A stretch of DNA of 64,000 bases, from positions 201,924 to 265,923 of the forward strand of contig NZ_BMML01000002.1 of the NCBI RefSeq assembly GCF_014645815.1, written 5' to 3'. The notes under the pieces are model-generated. The model ran no database searches. It was not told where the DNA came from and was given only the letters and a program-made list of their open reading frames with translations. Below, piece by piece: positions 1 through 8,617 of this stretch (positions within the stretch are counted from its first letter, which is position 1; every line of letters begins with the position of its first letter). The stretch is from Streptomyces fuscichromogenes. Its GTDB lineage: Bacteria; Actinomycetota; Actinomycetes; Streptomycetales; Streptomycetaceae. Position numbers and translations under genes: made by a program.

Positions 1-422
1 CGGATGTGGTGCAGGTCCGTGCCGGGGCCGGTGGACGTGGTGAGGTCGCCGTGCGAGATCGCCCACACGTGCTCACGGTTCCAGTCGCCGCTGTCACCGC
101 CGTTGAGGGTCTTGCTGCGCGAGATGCCCGAGTACAGCAGGATCACGTTGCTGCTGTTGTTCGGGTCCTGGTCGGTCTTCTTCAGGGCGTCCCACAGGGC
201 CGAGTACGACAGCTTGGTGACGTTCGCGCTGATGATCGTGTGCAGGGACGACTTGAGGCTCGTCCCCGTCTTGCCGATCGCGTTCTTGTAGTACGTCGAG
301 TCGTACGCGGTCGTGGTCGCGGCGGCCGGAGTCGCCGTCAGCGCCGGGGCGGTCAGGCCCACCAGGACGGCGGCGGTCGTCAGGGCCACCGACTTCCAGC
401 GCCGGATGTGTGTCGCCAGCAT
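1..422 (-). CDS. Secreted endonuclease I family nuclease (partial)
   Basis: Probably an exported DNA/RNA nuclease of the endonuclease I (EndA) family. The first about 35 residues form a signal peptide ending in an Ala-rich stretch. The visible mature part has the family pattern: a SYSALWDALKKTD-like segment, a DPNNSSNVILLYSG segment, then WNREHVWAISHGD and TDLHHI, which carry the His residues of the metal-binding catalytic core. About 140 residues are present; the C-terminal half lies beyond the left edge. The ATG at 422 is preceded by a GGGAAA-type ribosome site. No partner gene is visible. Extracellular nucleases of this kind scavenge phosphate and nucleotides (family knowledge); the substrate is not determined here. 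Confidence 0.8.
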   Translation of the reverse strand, partial: MLATHIRRWKSVALTTAAVLVGLTAPALTATPAAATTTAYDSTYYKNAIGKTGTSLKSSLHTIISANVTKLSYSALWDALKKTDQDPNNSSNVILLYSGISRSKTLNGGDSGDWNREHVWAISHGDLTTSTGPGTDLHHI

Positions 423-506
423 AAAGAGTTTCCCATCTACGCGGGTTGATGAGGCGGCAAGAAGGAGGGTGACATGAACATGAGGACATGCAGGTAAACG
501 GGACGT

Positions 507-542
507 AAAAAGAGACCCCCGACCGTCCGGTCGGGGGTCTCT
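507..542 (-). terminator. Rho-independent terminator of the glycosyltransferase gene
   Basis: A perfect 14-bp stem (511-524 with 529-542) closes a four-base loop. Read leftward it is followed by a short T run (complement of 507-510). It sits 19 bp past the stop of the leftward gene that ends at 561, so it most likely ends that transcript and separates it from the nuclease gene. Confidence 0.85.
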
Positions 543-560
543 TCGGGGGCCGGGGCTACG

Positions 561-2927
561 TCAGTCGACGTCCGACGGGTCCAGCCGGTAGAGCGACGAG
601 GTGTTCGTCGTCTGCGTCGAAGAGGTCGACTTCGACGAGGAGCTGGACGAGGAGCTGGACGACGAGCTCGAACTCGTGGTCTTGCTGTACGCGCTCTCCT
701 TCACCGCCGTGCCGTTCTTCTCCACCCACGAGGTGACCGCGGAGCTGACGGTGTTGCTGCCGCCCATGCCCATGCCGCTGCTGCCGACCTGGATGTAGTG
801 CAGCTTGCCCGCCTTCACCAGTTCCTTCAGCTTGGCGACGGTCATCGCGTTGTCGGACCCGGTGAAGCCCCACATGGAGATGACGGGCTCGTTCGAGCTC
901 AGCTCGATCTGCGACGCGGACTGCGAGTTGGAGACGGCCAGCAGCCAGGTGGCGCCGTCCATGTGCTTCTTCAGGTAGGCGATCAGGTCGCTGCTCACGC
1001 TGCCGCCCATGCCGCCGCCACCGCCCATGCCGCCGCCCATGGCGCCGCGCGTGCCGCCGGTGCCGGTGCCGTTGCCGGTGCCGCCGGGCAGTTCACCGTT
1101 GCCGGTGCCGCCGCTCGGCAGTTCGCCGGTGCCGCCGCCGGGCGTCATCTGACCGCCGCCGGTGCCGGTGCCGCCAGGGGCCTGGCCGTTCATGCCGCCG
1201 GTCGGGGCCTCGCCGTTCATGCCGCCCGGGAAGCCGCCGCCCGCCTCGCCGCCGGCCTGGTTGTTCTGGCCGCCGCCTTGCTGGGTACCGCCCTGCTGGG
1301 TGCCGCCCGGCAGTTCGCCGCCGCCCGGGAAACCGCCCCGGGTGCCGCCGCCACCGCCGGGTCCGCCGCCGAAGCCGCCGCTGCCCGTCGAGGGGCCCGC
1401 CGTCGGATTCGTACCCCCCATGCCGCCGCCGGCCGAGCTGCCGAACGGATCGGCCGCCGCGTACGCCGTCGGACCGGCGAGGGCCGCGATCACGGCCGCC
1501 GCCACGGAGGCCGTCAGCAGCCGGGCCCGGTTGCCGGACCGGAAGACCAGCATGCCCGCGATGCCGGCCACGGTCAGGACCGCGACCGTCGGCCACAGCC
1601 AGGTGTTCCAGTCGGAGGCCCGGCGCAGCAGTACGACCGCCCAGATGCCGGTGACGCCGAAGGCGGCCGGGAGGACCCAGATCCACCGCTTGTCGCTGCG
1701 GAACGCCTCCAGCAGCATCACGCCACCGCCGCCGCACAGCACCGCGATGCCCGGGGCGAGCGCGGTCGTGTAGTACGGGTGCATGGTGCCCTGCGCGGTC
1801 GCGAAGATCACGTAGTGCAGCAGGGTCCAGCCGCCCCACAGGACCAGGGCCATCCGCCTCAGGTCGGTGCGCGGGGCGCGCCCGCACAGCACCAGGCCGC
1901 CGATCAGGGCGATCGCGGAGAAGGGGAGCAGCCAGGAGATCTGGCCGCCGAGGATGTCGTTGAACATCCGGCCGAGGCCCGCGGAGCCGGAGAAGCCGCC
2001 GCCCCCGCCGCCGCCTCCTCCGCCGTTGCCCTCGCCGCCGAAGACGCGGCCCAGACCGTCGTAGCCCATGATCAGGTCCCAGGCGGAACCGTCCGTGGAG
2101 CCGCCGATGTACGGCCGGTCGGAGGCCGGGACCAGGGAGACGGCGACCGCCCACCAGAAGCTGGAGACGGCCAGCACGACCGCGGCCAGCAGCAGGTTGA
2201 CCGCGCGCTTGGCCCAGGTGGCCTTCGACGCGTAGAGGTAGAGCGCGAAGACGGCGGGGAGCGCGATCCAGCCCGCGAGCAGCTTGGTGTTGAAGGCGAG
2301 ACCGAAGCAGGCCGCCGCACCGAGCAGCGGCAGCAGCTTCTCGTCACGGGTGGCGCGGAACGCCAGTGCCGCGCCCGACACCATCAGGAAGACCAGGATG
2401 GTGTCCGGGTTGTTGTCGCGGTTGATGGCGACGGTGATCGGGGTGAGCGCCAGCACCAGCGCGGCGACGGTCGCCGCGCCGTGCCCCCACACCCGCTTCA
2501 CGGTGGAGTGCAGGATCCAGATCGTGGCGAGCGCGACCACGACCTGGGGCGCCATCATCTGCCAGGTGCCGAAGCCGAAGATGCGGCAGGACAGGCCCAT
2601 GACCATGAGCGCGAAGGGCGGTTTGTCGACGGTGAGGAAGTTGCCCGGGTCCAGCGAACCGAAGAACCAGGCCTTCCAGCTCTTCGTGCCGGCCCAGATC
2701 GCACCGCTGTAGAAGGTGTTCATGTTGGAACCGGAGAGGTTCCAGGAGTAGAGCACCGCCGCCAGGATCAGGATCGCGATCAACGCGGGCAGGGACCAGC
2801 GTGGCGCCTTGTCCGGCTGGTCGGCCGCGGGGGTGGCCGTGGGAGGTGCCGTGGAGGACGCCGTGGGCGGGCCCCAGTCGGGGGACACGGGCGTGTGGGG
2901 GACGGGATCGGTGGCAGATGTCACCAT
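561..2927 (-). CDS. GT39-like polytopic membrane glycosyltransferase (YkcB/ArnT type)
   Basis: A 788-residue membrane glycosyltransferase of the dolichyl/polyprenyl-phosphate mannosyltransferase-like superfamily. A Pro/Thr-rich cytoplasmic tail (about 1-42) is followed by a first membrane helix (about 46-62), a loop with LDPGNFLTVDKPPF that carries the family's acidic residue, and about ten more hydrophobic segments up to residue 490. A run of ten glycines sits near 300-311. Residues about 497-642 are extremely Gly/Pro-rich, followed by a compact domain (SSDLIAYLKKHMDGATWLL onward) typical of YkcB-type proteins and a polyserine tail near 755-775. It probably transfers a sugar from a lipid carrier to an external acceptor. 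The family assignment is firm; donor and acceptor are unknown. Confidence 0.85.
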   Translation of the reverse strand: MVTSATDPVPHTPVSPDWGPPTASSTAPPTATPAADQPDKAPRWSLPALIAILILAAVLYSWNLSGSNMNTFYSGAIWAGTKSWKAWFFGSLDPGNFLTVDKPPFALMVMGLSCRIFGFGTWQMMAPQVVVALATIWILHSTVKRVWGHGAATVAALVLALTPITVAINRDNNPDTILVFLMVSGAALAFRATRDEKLLPLLGAAACFGLAFNTKLLAGWIALPAVFALYLYASKATWAKRAVNLLLAAVVLAVSSFWWAVAVSLVPASDRPYIGGSTDGSAWDLIMGYDGLGRVFGGEGNGGGGGGGGGGFSGSAGLGRMFNDILGGQISWLLPFSAIALIGGLVLCGRAPRTDLRRMALVLWGGWTLLHYVIFATAQGTMHPYYTTALAPGIAVLCGGGGVMLLEAFRSDKRWIWVLPAAFGVTGIWAVVLLRRASDWNTWLWPTVAVLTVAGIAGMLVFRSGNRARLLTASVAAAVIAALAGPTAYAAADPFGSSAGGGMGGTNPTAGPSTGSGGFGGGPGGGGGTRGGFPGGGELPGGTQQGGTQQGGGQNNQAGGEAGGGFPGGMNGEAPTGGMNGQAPGGTGTGGGQMTPGGGTGELPSGGTGNGELPGGTGNGTGTGGTRGAMGGGMGGGGGMGGSVSSDLIAYLKKHMDGATWLLAVSNSQSASQIELSSNEPVISMWGFTGSDNAMTVAKLKELVKAGKLHYIQVGSSGMGMGGSNTVSSAVTSWVEKNGTAVKESAYSKTTSSSSSSSSSSSSSSKSTSSTQTTNTSSLYRLDPSDVD

Positions 2928-3042
2928 CCCACCCTGCGGGCGGTCGATGGGCGCGGGCTGTGCCGATCCTGGGCGCAGCCTGTGGGTGGATGAGATGTCG
3001 GTAAGAGGGCGGCCCGTGCGGCCGCCCTCCTCGGCCGCCGGG

Positions 3043-4098
3043 TCAGCGCACGCGGACCGACAGCCGGTAGAACCGGGTCGTCTGTACGGCGTTCTGGTTG
3101 TCGTCGCTGACCAGGAGAACCTTGTACGTGCCCTGCGCGTGGCCGGTGACGACCATGCCCTCGATGTTGTCGAGGAGGGGGTTGGGCTGCGGCTGCTTCG
3201 CCGTCGCGCCGAGCGACGGGCAGCTCGCGATGTCCGTGAGCAGGGTCTTCCTGATCAGCCGTACGCCCGGCTGTCCGGTGAGGTTCTCGATGCCGCTCGT
3301 GTCCGTGGCGTGCCGGGGGTCGGCCAGGTAGAGGCGGACGGTGTTGCCGACGCCGGAGGTGAAGCCGCGCTCCAGGACCAGGAGCCGGCCGTCGGGGAGC
3401 GCCTGCACCTCGGGGACGCCGAGGGCCGGGTCGTCGGTGCGGTAGGCGTACTGGGCCGACAGCCTGAAGTGGTCGCCCCTGGTGCGCTGCCAGGTCTGGA
3501 AGCGGACGGTCCCGGGAGTGTCGCCGGAGATGGCGTACTCCATCGACGCCAACAGGGTGCGGCCGCCGTTCAGGAGGGTCAGCCCCTCGAAGGTCTGGTT
3601 GCCGGTCGCGCGCCCGGCGGGGGACACGAGCAGGGAGGACGGCACCGGGAGGCGGTCCAGGATCCTGCCGTCCACCGAGTAGCGGCGGATGGACGGCTCG
3701 GTCTCGGAGGTGATCAGGCGGGTGCCGTCCCGGTCCACGGCCAGGCCCTCGGAGTCGAGCGCGGCGCCGTTCTCGTCGGCGAGTCCGACGACCGACTTCG
3801 GCGCGAGGGTCCTCGCGTCCAGGTCGAAGAGGTAGGACCGGTCGGCGAGGGCGGCCAGGGAGCCGTCCTTGTCCATGGCGAGCGCGGAGAGGTTGCCGAC
3901 GAAGTAGCCGCCGAAGGTCGTCTTGTCGAGGGCGTCGGAGAAGCCGTCGAGCGAGACCGAGGACGAACAGGCATGGGCCGCGGCGGTGTCGGCGGCAGCG
4001 GCGTCGACCGCGACGGCGTTGGCGGGCCCGGCGGCGGACAGACAGGTGGCCGCCGCCAGGCCGGCGGTGAGGGTGGCGAGTACGGTTCGCAGGCGCAT
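3043..4098 (-). CDS. Secreted phytase-like / esterase-like domain protein
   Basis: 351-residue exported protein. It starts MRLRTVLATLTAGLAAATC, a Sec signal peptide with an Ala-rich end. The mature part matches the phytase-like beta-propeller family (esterase-like activity of phytase, PF13449 type): repeats of the form LDSEGLAVDRDG, NQTFEGLTLLNGG and LLDNIEGMVV, each a blade with Asp/Glu near a conserved Gly. The reading frame stays open far upstream, but the ATG at 4098 is the only start directly before a signal peptide. Members are often annotated as 3-phytase-like, yet activity has rarely been shown, so the phosphate-ester role is inferred. It stands alone between two other leftward genes for exported proteins. 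Confidence 0.8.
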   Translation of the reverse strand: MRLRTVLATLTAGLAAATCLSAAGPANAVAVDAAAADTAAAHACSSSVSLDGFSDALDKTTFGGYFVGNLSALAMDKDGSLAALADRSYLFDLDARTLAPKSVVGLADENGAALDSEGLAVDRDGTRLITSETEPSIRRYSVDGRILDRLPVPSSLLVSPAGRATGNQTFEGLTLLNGGRTLLASMEYAISGDTPGTVRFQTWQRTRGDHFRLSAQYAYRTDDPALGVPEVQALPDGRLLVLERGFTSGVGNTVRLYLADPRHATDTSGIENLTGQPGVRLIRKTLLTDIASCPSLGATAKQPQPNPLLDNIEGMVVTGHAQGTYKVLLVSDDNQNAVQTTRFYRLSVRVR

Positions 4099-4178
4099 GG
4101 CGGTCACCGTAGGGGGGATCGGTGACGGGGTGGAGACCGCCCCGTGAAGGAAAGGGTCGGTTCCGGCCGCGGGCCGCC

Positions 4179-5024
4179 TCAGGAGGCCGCGAGGTCCTTG
4201 TGGACGACCTTCGCGACGGCCTGGATGGTGTTGATGCCGTAGCTCATGGTGCTGTCGTCCTCGGTCAGCACGCTCATCTGGTAGTCGTGGCCGCCGCCGG
4301 TGAACGTGCCGAGGCTGTGCACCCGCCAGCCGTGCGTGGCCCGCTGCAGCCAGCCGTTCTTGACGTGCACGGAGACGCCGGACGGGGCGCCGTACGGCGT
4401 GCCCCACCGCTGGGACGAGATGACCTGGCCCATCAGCTTCAGGATGTAGGCCCGCGAACTGTCGCTCAGGACGGTGTTCTTGGCGGTGACGAGCGCGAGC
4501 AGCCGCTGCTCGTCGTGCACGTCGATCTGGGTGAGGCCCCAGTAGTTGTCGGCGCCCGGGGTGGTCTGCGTCATCCCGGCGGCGCTCAGGAAGCCCTTGA
4601 TCTTCGTCAGGCCGAGCTGCTTCCACAGCGTGCTGGTCGCGTCGTTGTCGGACTGGGTGATCATGGCCTTGGCGAGCGACTGCTCGGTGGTCGTCAGCGA
4701 CCGGCTGTGCTTGGCCGCGTCCCACAGCAGCGTGGCGAGGACGGTCACCTTGACCGTGCTGGCCGAGTCGTAGTGCGTGGTGGAGCGGAGGGTGCACGTC
4801 GTCTTCGTCGAACGGTCGTACAGCCCGACGGCGATCGTCCCCTTGCGGTTCGCGATGGCCGCGGTGATGTCCTTCTTCAGCTTCGTGGCGAGGGCCGCCT
4901 TGGTGGAGGTACAGCTGACGGTGGGCGTGGCGGCGGAGGCGGGCGCGGCGACGGCCACGCCGGCTATGAGAAAGCCGGTGCCGAGAGCGGTGGCGACCAG
5001 GCCTCCCCTTCGTCTGTGAGTCAT
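4179..5024 (-). CDS. Secreted class A beta-lactamase-like serine hydrolase
   Basis: 281-residue exported protein of the beta-lactamase/transpeptidase-like fold (Beta-lactamase2). A Sec signal peptide covers about residues 1-32. The three active-site motifs are present: S89-T-V-K92 (SxxK), S125-D-N127 (SDN) and K222-N-G224 in place of KTG. I cannot find the Glu166 omega-loop motif of true class A penicillinases, so it may be a cell-wall peptidase or a weak penicillin-binding hydrolase instead of a resistance enzyme. I chose the ATG at 5024; an upstream ATG at 5084 would put 20 unusual residues before the signal peptide. Confidence 0.8.
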   Translation of the reverse strand: MTHRRRGGLVATALGTGFLIAGVAVAAPASAATPTVSCTSTKAALATKLKKDITAAIANRKGTIAVGLYDRSTKTTCTLRSTTHYDSASTVKVTVLATLLWDAAKHSRSLTTTEQSLAKAMITQSDNDATSTLWKQLGLTKIKGFLSAAGMTQTTPGADNYWGLTQIDVHDEQRLLALVTAKNTVLSDSSRAYILKLMGQVISSQRWGTPYGAPSGVSVHVKNGWLQRATHGWRVHSLGTFTGGGHDYQMSVLTEDDSTMSYGINTIQAVAKVVHKDLAAS

Positions 5025-5107
5025 GCCCCGGATGACCCACGGGTTTGCACGAATGGTTGTACGACCGGGCAGGCCTTTAACCAACCTTCACCTGCGGCTG
5101 CCGCCCC

Positions 5108-6835
5108 TCAGAGGTCGAGGACGACCTCGGCGGCCGGTGTGGTGCAGCAGACCAGGACCGTGCCGGGGGCGGGGAGTTCGAGGGGCGGGGCGGTGTAGGT
5201 GACGTCCCCTGTCAGCAGGGGGGTGACGCAGGTGTGGCAGACGCCGGTGCGGCAGGACCAGCGGGTGGGCACGTCGCAGGCTTCGGCGAGTTCGAGGAGC
5301 GAGGCGTGGGCGGGCGACCACCGGGTGGTGACGCCGCTGCGGGTGAAGGTGACCAGGGGGCCGGTGCCGGGGGGACCGGGCGGTTGGTGCGGGGGGACCG
5401 GGGCGGTGGGGGTGACGCCGGGGTTGACGGCGGCGAGCGCCCCGAACCGCTCCGTGCGGATCCGTTCCGGGCGCAGGCCGAGTTCGCGCAGGTGGCCGCC
5501 GAGGTCGTCCATGAAGGCGGTCGGTCCGCAGAGATAGGCGTCGGCGCCGGCCGGGACGCCCAGGGCGGTGAGCGAGGCGGCGGTCGGGCGGCCCCGGGTG
5601 ACCCGGTCGTCGCCGGGCGGCGGTGCCTGCGCGGTGTAGTGGATGTGCTCGCGGGCGTGCGGGAGCCGCGCCAGGAGGGCGTGGGCCTCGTCCGCGAAGG
5701 CGTGGTGGGCGCGGTCGCGGGCGGTGTGGATCCACCAGACGGGGCGCGGGTCCCGTACGGCTGCCAGCCGGTGGAGCATGGCGAGCACGGGAGTGACGCC
5801 GATGCCCGCCGAGAGCAGGACGACCGGGGCGGTGCCCGCTTCGAGCACGAACGTTCCGCTCGGGCCGGCGACGTCCACGAGGTCCCCGGCCCGGAGCCGG
5901 GCGTGGATGTAGCCGCTGACCTTCCCGTGGGGCTCGTGCTTGACGCTGATGCGGTAGGCGGAGCCGGTGGGTGCGGCGGACAGGGAGTAGCTGCGTACGG
6001 CGCGGGCGGTGCCGTCGACGGCGAGGCGGAGGGAGAGGTACTGGCCGGGGCGGGCCTCGGGCAGGGGCGTGCCGTCGGTGCTGCCGAGGTGGACCGAGGA
6101 GACGTCGGCGGTCTCGGGGACGATCCGGGCGACACACAGCGGCCTGAAGCCCGGCGAACCGGGCCCCGGCCCGGGTCCGGGCTGACCGGACCGCCCGGCG
6201 GCGGCGAGTTCGCGGAAGGACTGCTGCCAGCCGGGGCTGAGGGCCGGGATGTCCAGGGCGGTGCGCAGCTTCGCGGGGTCGCGGCCGGGCAGGTAGAGCA
6301 GCGCGTCGGTGTCGGCGACGCTGAGTTCTCCCGGGCCCCGGCGGGTGCGGGTGATCCCGTCACCGGCCTGGACCCGCCCCTCGGTGATCACCCGCAGGTA
6401 GAAGCCCGGACGGTGATGGGCGACCAGGAGCGAGGCCATGGCGGGTTCGCCCAGCCGCATGCCGACGCGGTAGCAGGTGACACGGGGCTGGGTCACCTCG
6501 AACTCGGCCTCGCCGATGCGGTACCGGTCGCCGATGCACACCTCGTCGTCGGGCAGGCCGTCGACGGTGAAGTTCTCCCCGAACATCCCGAAGGCCAGGT
6601 CGTCGCGGCCGAGCCGCTTGCGCCAGTACCGGTACGACTCCAGCTGGTAGACGAGGACGGCCCGGATCTCGCCGCCGTGCCCGGCCAGGTCGCCCTGGCC
6701 GTCCCCCTCGACGTTCAGCCGCCGCACCATCCGGCGGCCGGGCACGGGCGCCTTCCAGGCCCCGGTGCGGACGGTCCTGCCCTGCCAGGAGACGTCCTGG
6801 GGCATCCCCACGTTGACGGACAGCAACCTCGCCAT
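5108..6835 (-). CDS. MOSC domain - ferredoxin reductase - 2Fe-2S fusion protein
   Basis: 575-residue multidomain redox protein. Residues 1 to about 215 are a MOSC domain related to YiiM, with the conserved Cys in the segment TQPRVTCYRVGMRLG; MOSC proteins handle molybdenum cofactor sulfur or reduce N-hydroxylated bases. Residues about 232-490 are an FAD/NAD(P)H reductase (RSYSLS flavin motif, LLSAGIGVTPVLAML nucleotide motif, YLCGP near the end). The C-terminus is a plant-type 2Fe-2S ferredoxin with CRTGVCHTC near 528-536 and a final Cys near 566. The fusion would pass electrons from NAD(P)H through FAD and the cluster to the MOSC site (inference). The ATG at 6835 follows a strong AGGAGG site; the open frame further upstream is not needed. 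Confidence 0.88.
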   Translation of the reverse strand: MARLLSVNVGMPQDVSWQGRTVRTGAWKAPVPGRRMVRRLNVEGDGQGDLAGHGGEIRAVLVYQLESYRYWRKRLGRDDLAFGMFGENFTVDGLPDDEVCIGDRYRIGEAEFEVTQPRVTCYRVGMRLGEPAMASLLVAHHRPGFYLRVITEGRVQAGDGITRTRRGPGELSVADTDALLYLPGRDPAKLRTALDIPALSPGWQQSFRELAAAGRSGQPGPGPGPGSPGFRPLCVARIVPETADVSSVHLGSTDGTPLPEARPGQYLSLRLAVDGTARAVRSYSLSAAPTGSAYRISVKHEPHGKVSGYIHARLRAGDLVDVAGPSGTFVLEAGTAPVVLLSAGIGVTPVLAMLHRLAAVRDPRPVWWIHTARDRAHHAFADEAHALLARLPHAREHIHYTAQAPPPGDDRVTRGRPTAASLTALGVPAGADAYLCGPTAFMDDLGGHLRELGLRPERIRTERFGALAAVNPGVTPTAPVPPHQPPGPPGTGPLVTFTRSGVTTRWSPAHASLLELAEACDVPTRWSCRTGVCHTCVTPLLTGDVTYTAPPLELPAPGTVLVCCTTPAAEVVLDL

Positions 6836-6960
6836 GCGGACCTCCTGTGGCGGCCGGCGCCACCACGTTCCCCTGCCACGCATCCTGGTGCCTGCGCGGG
6901 GAATCCGCGAACGGAGGCACGGGGGCGGGCGGGCCGCTCCCGGACGCCGGTTCCTCGCCG

Positions 6961-8025
6961 TCAGACCTGGCGGGCGCGGGAGGCGAGGCGGTCGGCGAGC
7001 GCGGTGACGAGGGTGCGCAGTTCGGCGGGGCGCTCGATGACGAACGGGCGGTCGAGGGCGGCGAGCAGCGGAGGCAGCCAGTCGAGCCGCTCCACCCGCA
7101 AGTCGACACGCAGCCACCGCCCGGCGTCCCGGCCCTGTGCCTGTGCGTGCCCCTGCCTCTGCCCCTGCCCCGGTCCTGGTCCCGGTCCCTGGTCCCGGCC
7201 CCGATCCCGGTCCGCCGTTGGCTCGTGGTCCTCCTCCACGGTCGCGACCCCGGCGGGCAGGCGGGCGCGGATCTGGTCGACCGTCGCGTGGATCCGCAGG
7301 GTCACCTCGTGCCGGTACCCGGCGGCCGCGAACCCCGACAGCACGCGCTGGGCCGGACCGGGACCGGCGGGTGCCTCGAAGGAGCCGGGCAGGGCCCTCG
7401 CGTCCGCGATGCGATCGAGCCGGAAGGTCCGGTCCTCGTCGATCAGGGCGTCCTTGCCGGTGACGTACCAGCGGCCCGAGTGGGCGACGATCCCGTACGG
7501 GTGCAGGGTGCGTTCGCTGCGCCGTCCGTCGCGGTCGGTGTAGCGGACCGAGACCGGCCGGCGGTGGCGTACCGCGTCGGCGACGGTGAGCAGCACGTCG
7601 GCGTCCGGGGTGTCGAACCCGCCGGGCCGGTCCGTGAAGGCGAGGGCCTCCAGGAGACTGTCGAGCCGGCGGGCGAGGTGCCCGGGCAGCACCCGCCGGA
7701 TCTTCGCCGACGCCGTCTCGCTCGCCGTGCGCTGCGCCGTCGTCAGCCCGGTCCGGCGGCCGGCCACCAGGCCGAGCAGCACGGCCAGCGCCTCGTCGTC
7801 GCCGAGCATGAGCGGAGGCAGCCGGTACCCGGGGGCGAGCCGGTAGCCGCCGTAGCGGCCGCGCACCGACTCCACCGGCACGTCCAGGTCGATCAGCTGG
7901 TCCACGTACCGCCGCACGGTGCGTCCCTCGACGCCGAGCCGGTCGGCGAGTTCGGCCATGGTCCGGGTGCCGCCCGACTGGAGCAGCTCCAGGAGGGTCA
8001 GCACGCGGCCGGTGGGTCGGGACAT
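6961..8025 (-). CDS. YafY-type HTH and WYL domain transcriptional regulator
   Basis: 354-residue regulator. The N-terminal 60 residues are a winged HTH (GRVLTLLELLQSGGTRTMAE, RTVRRYVDQL). A WYL domain follows around 140-220 with GIVAHSGRWYVTGK, then a WCX-like C-terminus. Residues about 271-301 are an odd Gln/Gly/Arg-rich insert that is likely a flexible linker. It is transcribed away from a VOC-family gene across a 108-bp gap holding a palindrome, the usual layout for a local regulator controlling that gene and itself (inference). A GTG six bases upstream (8031) is an alternative start. WYL domains bind small ligands or nucleic acids; the signal here is unknown. Confidence 0.85.
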   Translation of the reverse strand: MSRPTGRVLTLLELLQSGGTRTMAELADRLGVEGRTVRRYVDQLIDLDVPVESVRGRYGGYRLAPGYRLPPLMLGDDEALAVLLGLVAGRRTGLTTAQRTASETASAKIRRVLPGHLARRLDSLLEALAFTDRPGGFDTPDADVLLTVADAVRHRRPVSVRYTDRDGRRSERTLHPYGIVAHSGRWYVTGKDALIDEDRTFRLDRIADARALPGSFEAPAGPGPAQRVLSGFAAAGYRHEVTLRIHATVDQIRARLPAGVATVEEDHEPTADRDRGRDQGPGPGPGQGQRQGHAQAQGRDAGRWLRVDLRVERLDWLPPLLAALDRPFVIERPAELRTLVTALADRLASRARQV

Positions 8026-8049
8026 GGGCACAACCTAACGCGGAATACC

Positions 8050-8064
8050 GGACCGATTCTGTCC
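8050..8064. promoter_or_regulatory. Candidate operator between WYL regulator and VOC gene
   Basis: GGACCGATTCTGTCC is an imperfect 15-bp palindrome with six of seven pairs matching. It lies in the middle of the divergent intergenic region, so the regulator could block both promoters from it. No binding data exist; this is a sequence-based proposal. Confidence 0.45.
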
Positions 8065-8133
8065 ACTATCCCTCCTAGCCTGCGCAGTGCACGCACCCGT
8101 GCCCACCGCGGTACCCACTGCCAGGGAGATTCC

Positions 8134-8547
8134 ATGGACTTCGTCTCGATCCGCATCATCACCGGCGACGTGGCGCGCCTCGTCGGGTTCTACGAGCGGG
8201 CCACGGGGGTGCCGGCGACCTGGGCCACCGAGGACTTCGCCGAACTCAGGACCGCGGGCGCGACCCTCGCGATCGCCGGTACCCGCACCGTCCCGCTGTT
8301 CGCCCCGGGCGCCGCCCGCCCGGCGGACAACCACAGCGTGATCACCGAGTTCCTCGTCGACGACGTGGACCGCGTGTACCGCGACCTCACCGGCTTCGTC
8401 ACCGACTTCGTCAACGAGCCCACCACGATGCCCTGGGGCAACCGCTCCCTGCTGCTCCGCGACCCCGACGGCAACCTCGTCAACTTCTTCACTCCGGCGG
8501 CGCGGACCCCCCTCGACACCCGCCCCCGCATTGTTGCGGAGGGATGA
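8134..8547 (+). CDS. VOC (glyoxalase/bleomycin resistance fold) protein
   Basis: 137-residue single-chain protein with two beta-alpha-beta-beta-beta halves of the vicinal-oxygen-chelate fold: an N-terminal MDFVSIRIITGDVARLVGFY half and a C-terminal half ending in LLLRDPDGNLVNFFTP. The ATG at 8134 follows a clear GGGAGA site. It is divergent from the WYL regulator and probably controlled by it. Possible roles include detoxification of a reactive small molecule or binding of a drug; the metal ligands cannot be assigned with confidence. Confidence 0.85.
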   Translation: MDFVSIRIITGDVARLVGFYERATGVPATWATEDFAELRTAGATLAIAGTRTVPLFAPGAARPADNHSVITEFLVDDVDRVYRDLTGFVTDFVNEPTTMPWGNRSLLLRDPDGNLVNFFTPAARTPLDTRPRIVAEG

Positions 8548-8617
8548 AATCCGCTTCCCCTTGTGTTGTGGCCCTGCGGAAGACCAGGGTTGACGAGGGC
8601 GAACGAAAGGCATCCGG

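Noticed and set aside
798..2993. Long plus-strand frame opposite the glycosyltransferase
   Set aside because: Ala/Arg/Gly-rich with no domains; the minus strand encodes a clear membrane protein.
4179..5024. Classical beta-lactamase resistance gene
   Set aside because: SxxK, SDN and KNG are present but the Glu166 motif is not visible, so a resistance role cannot be claimed.
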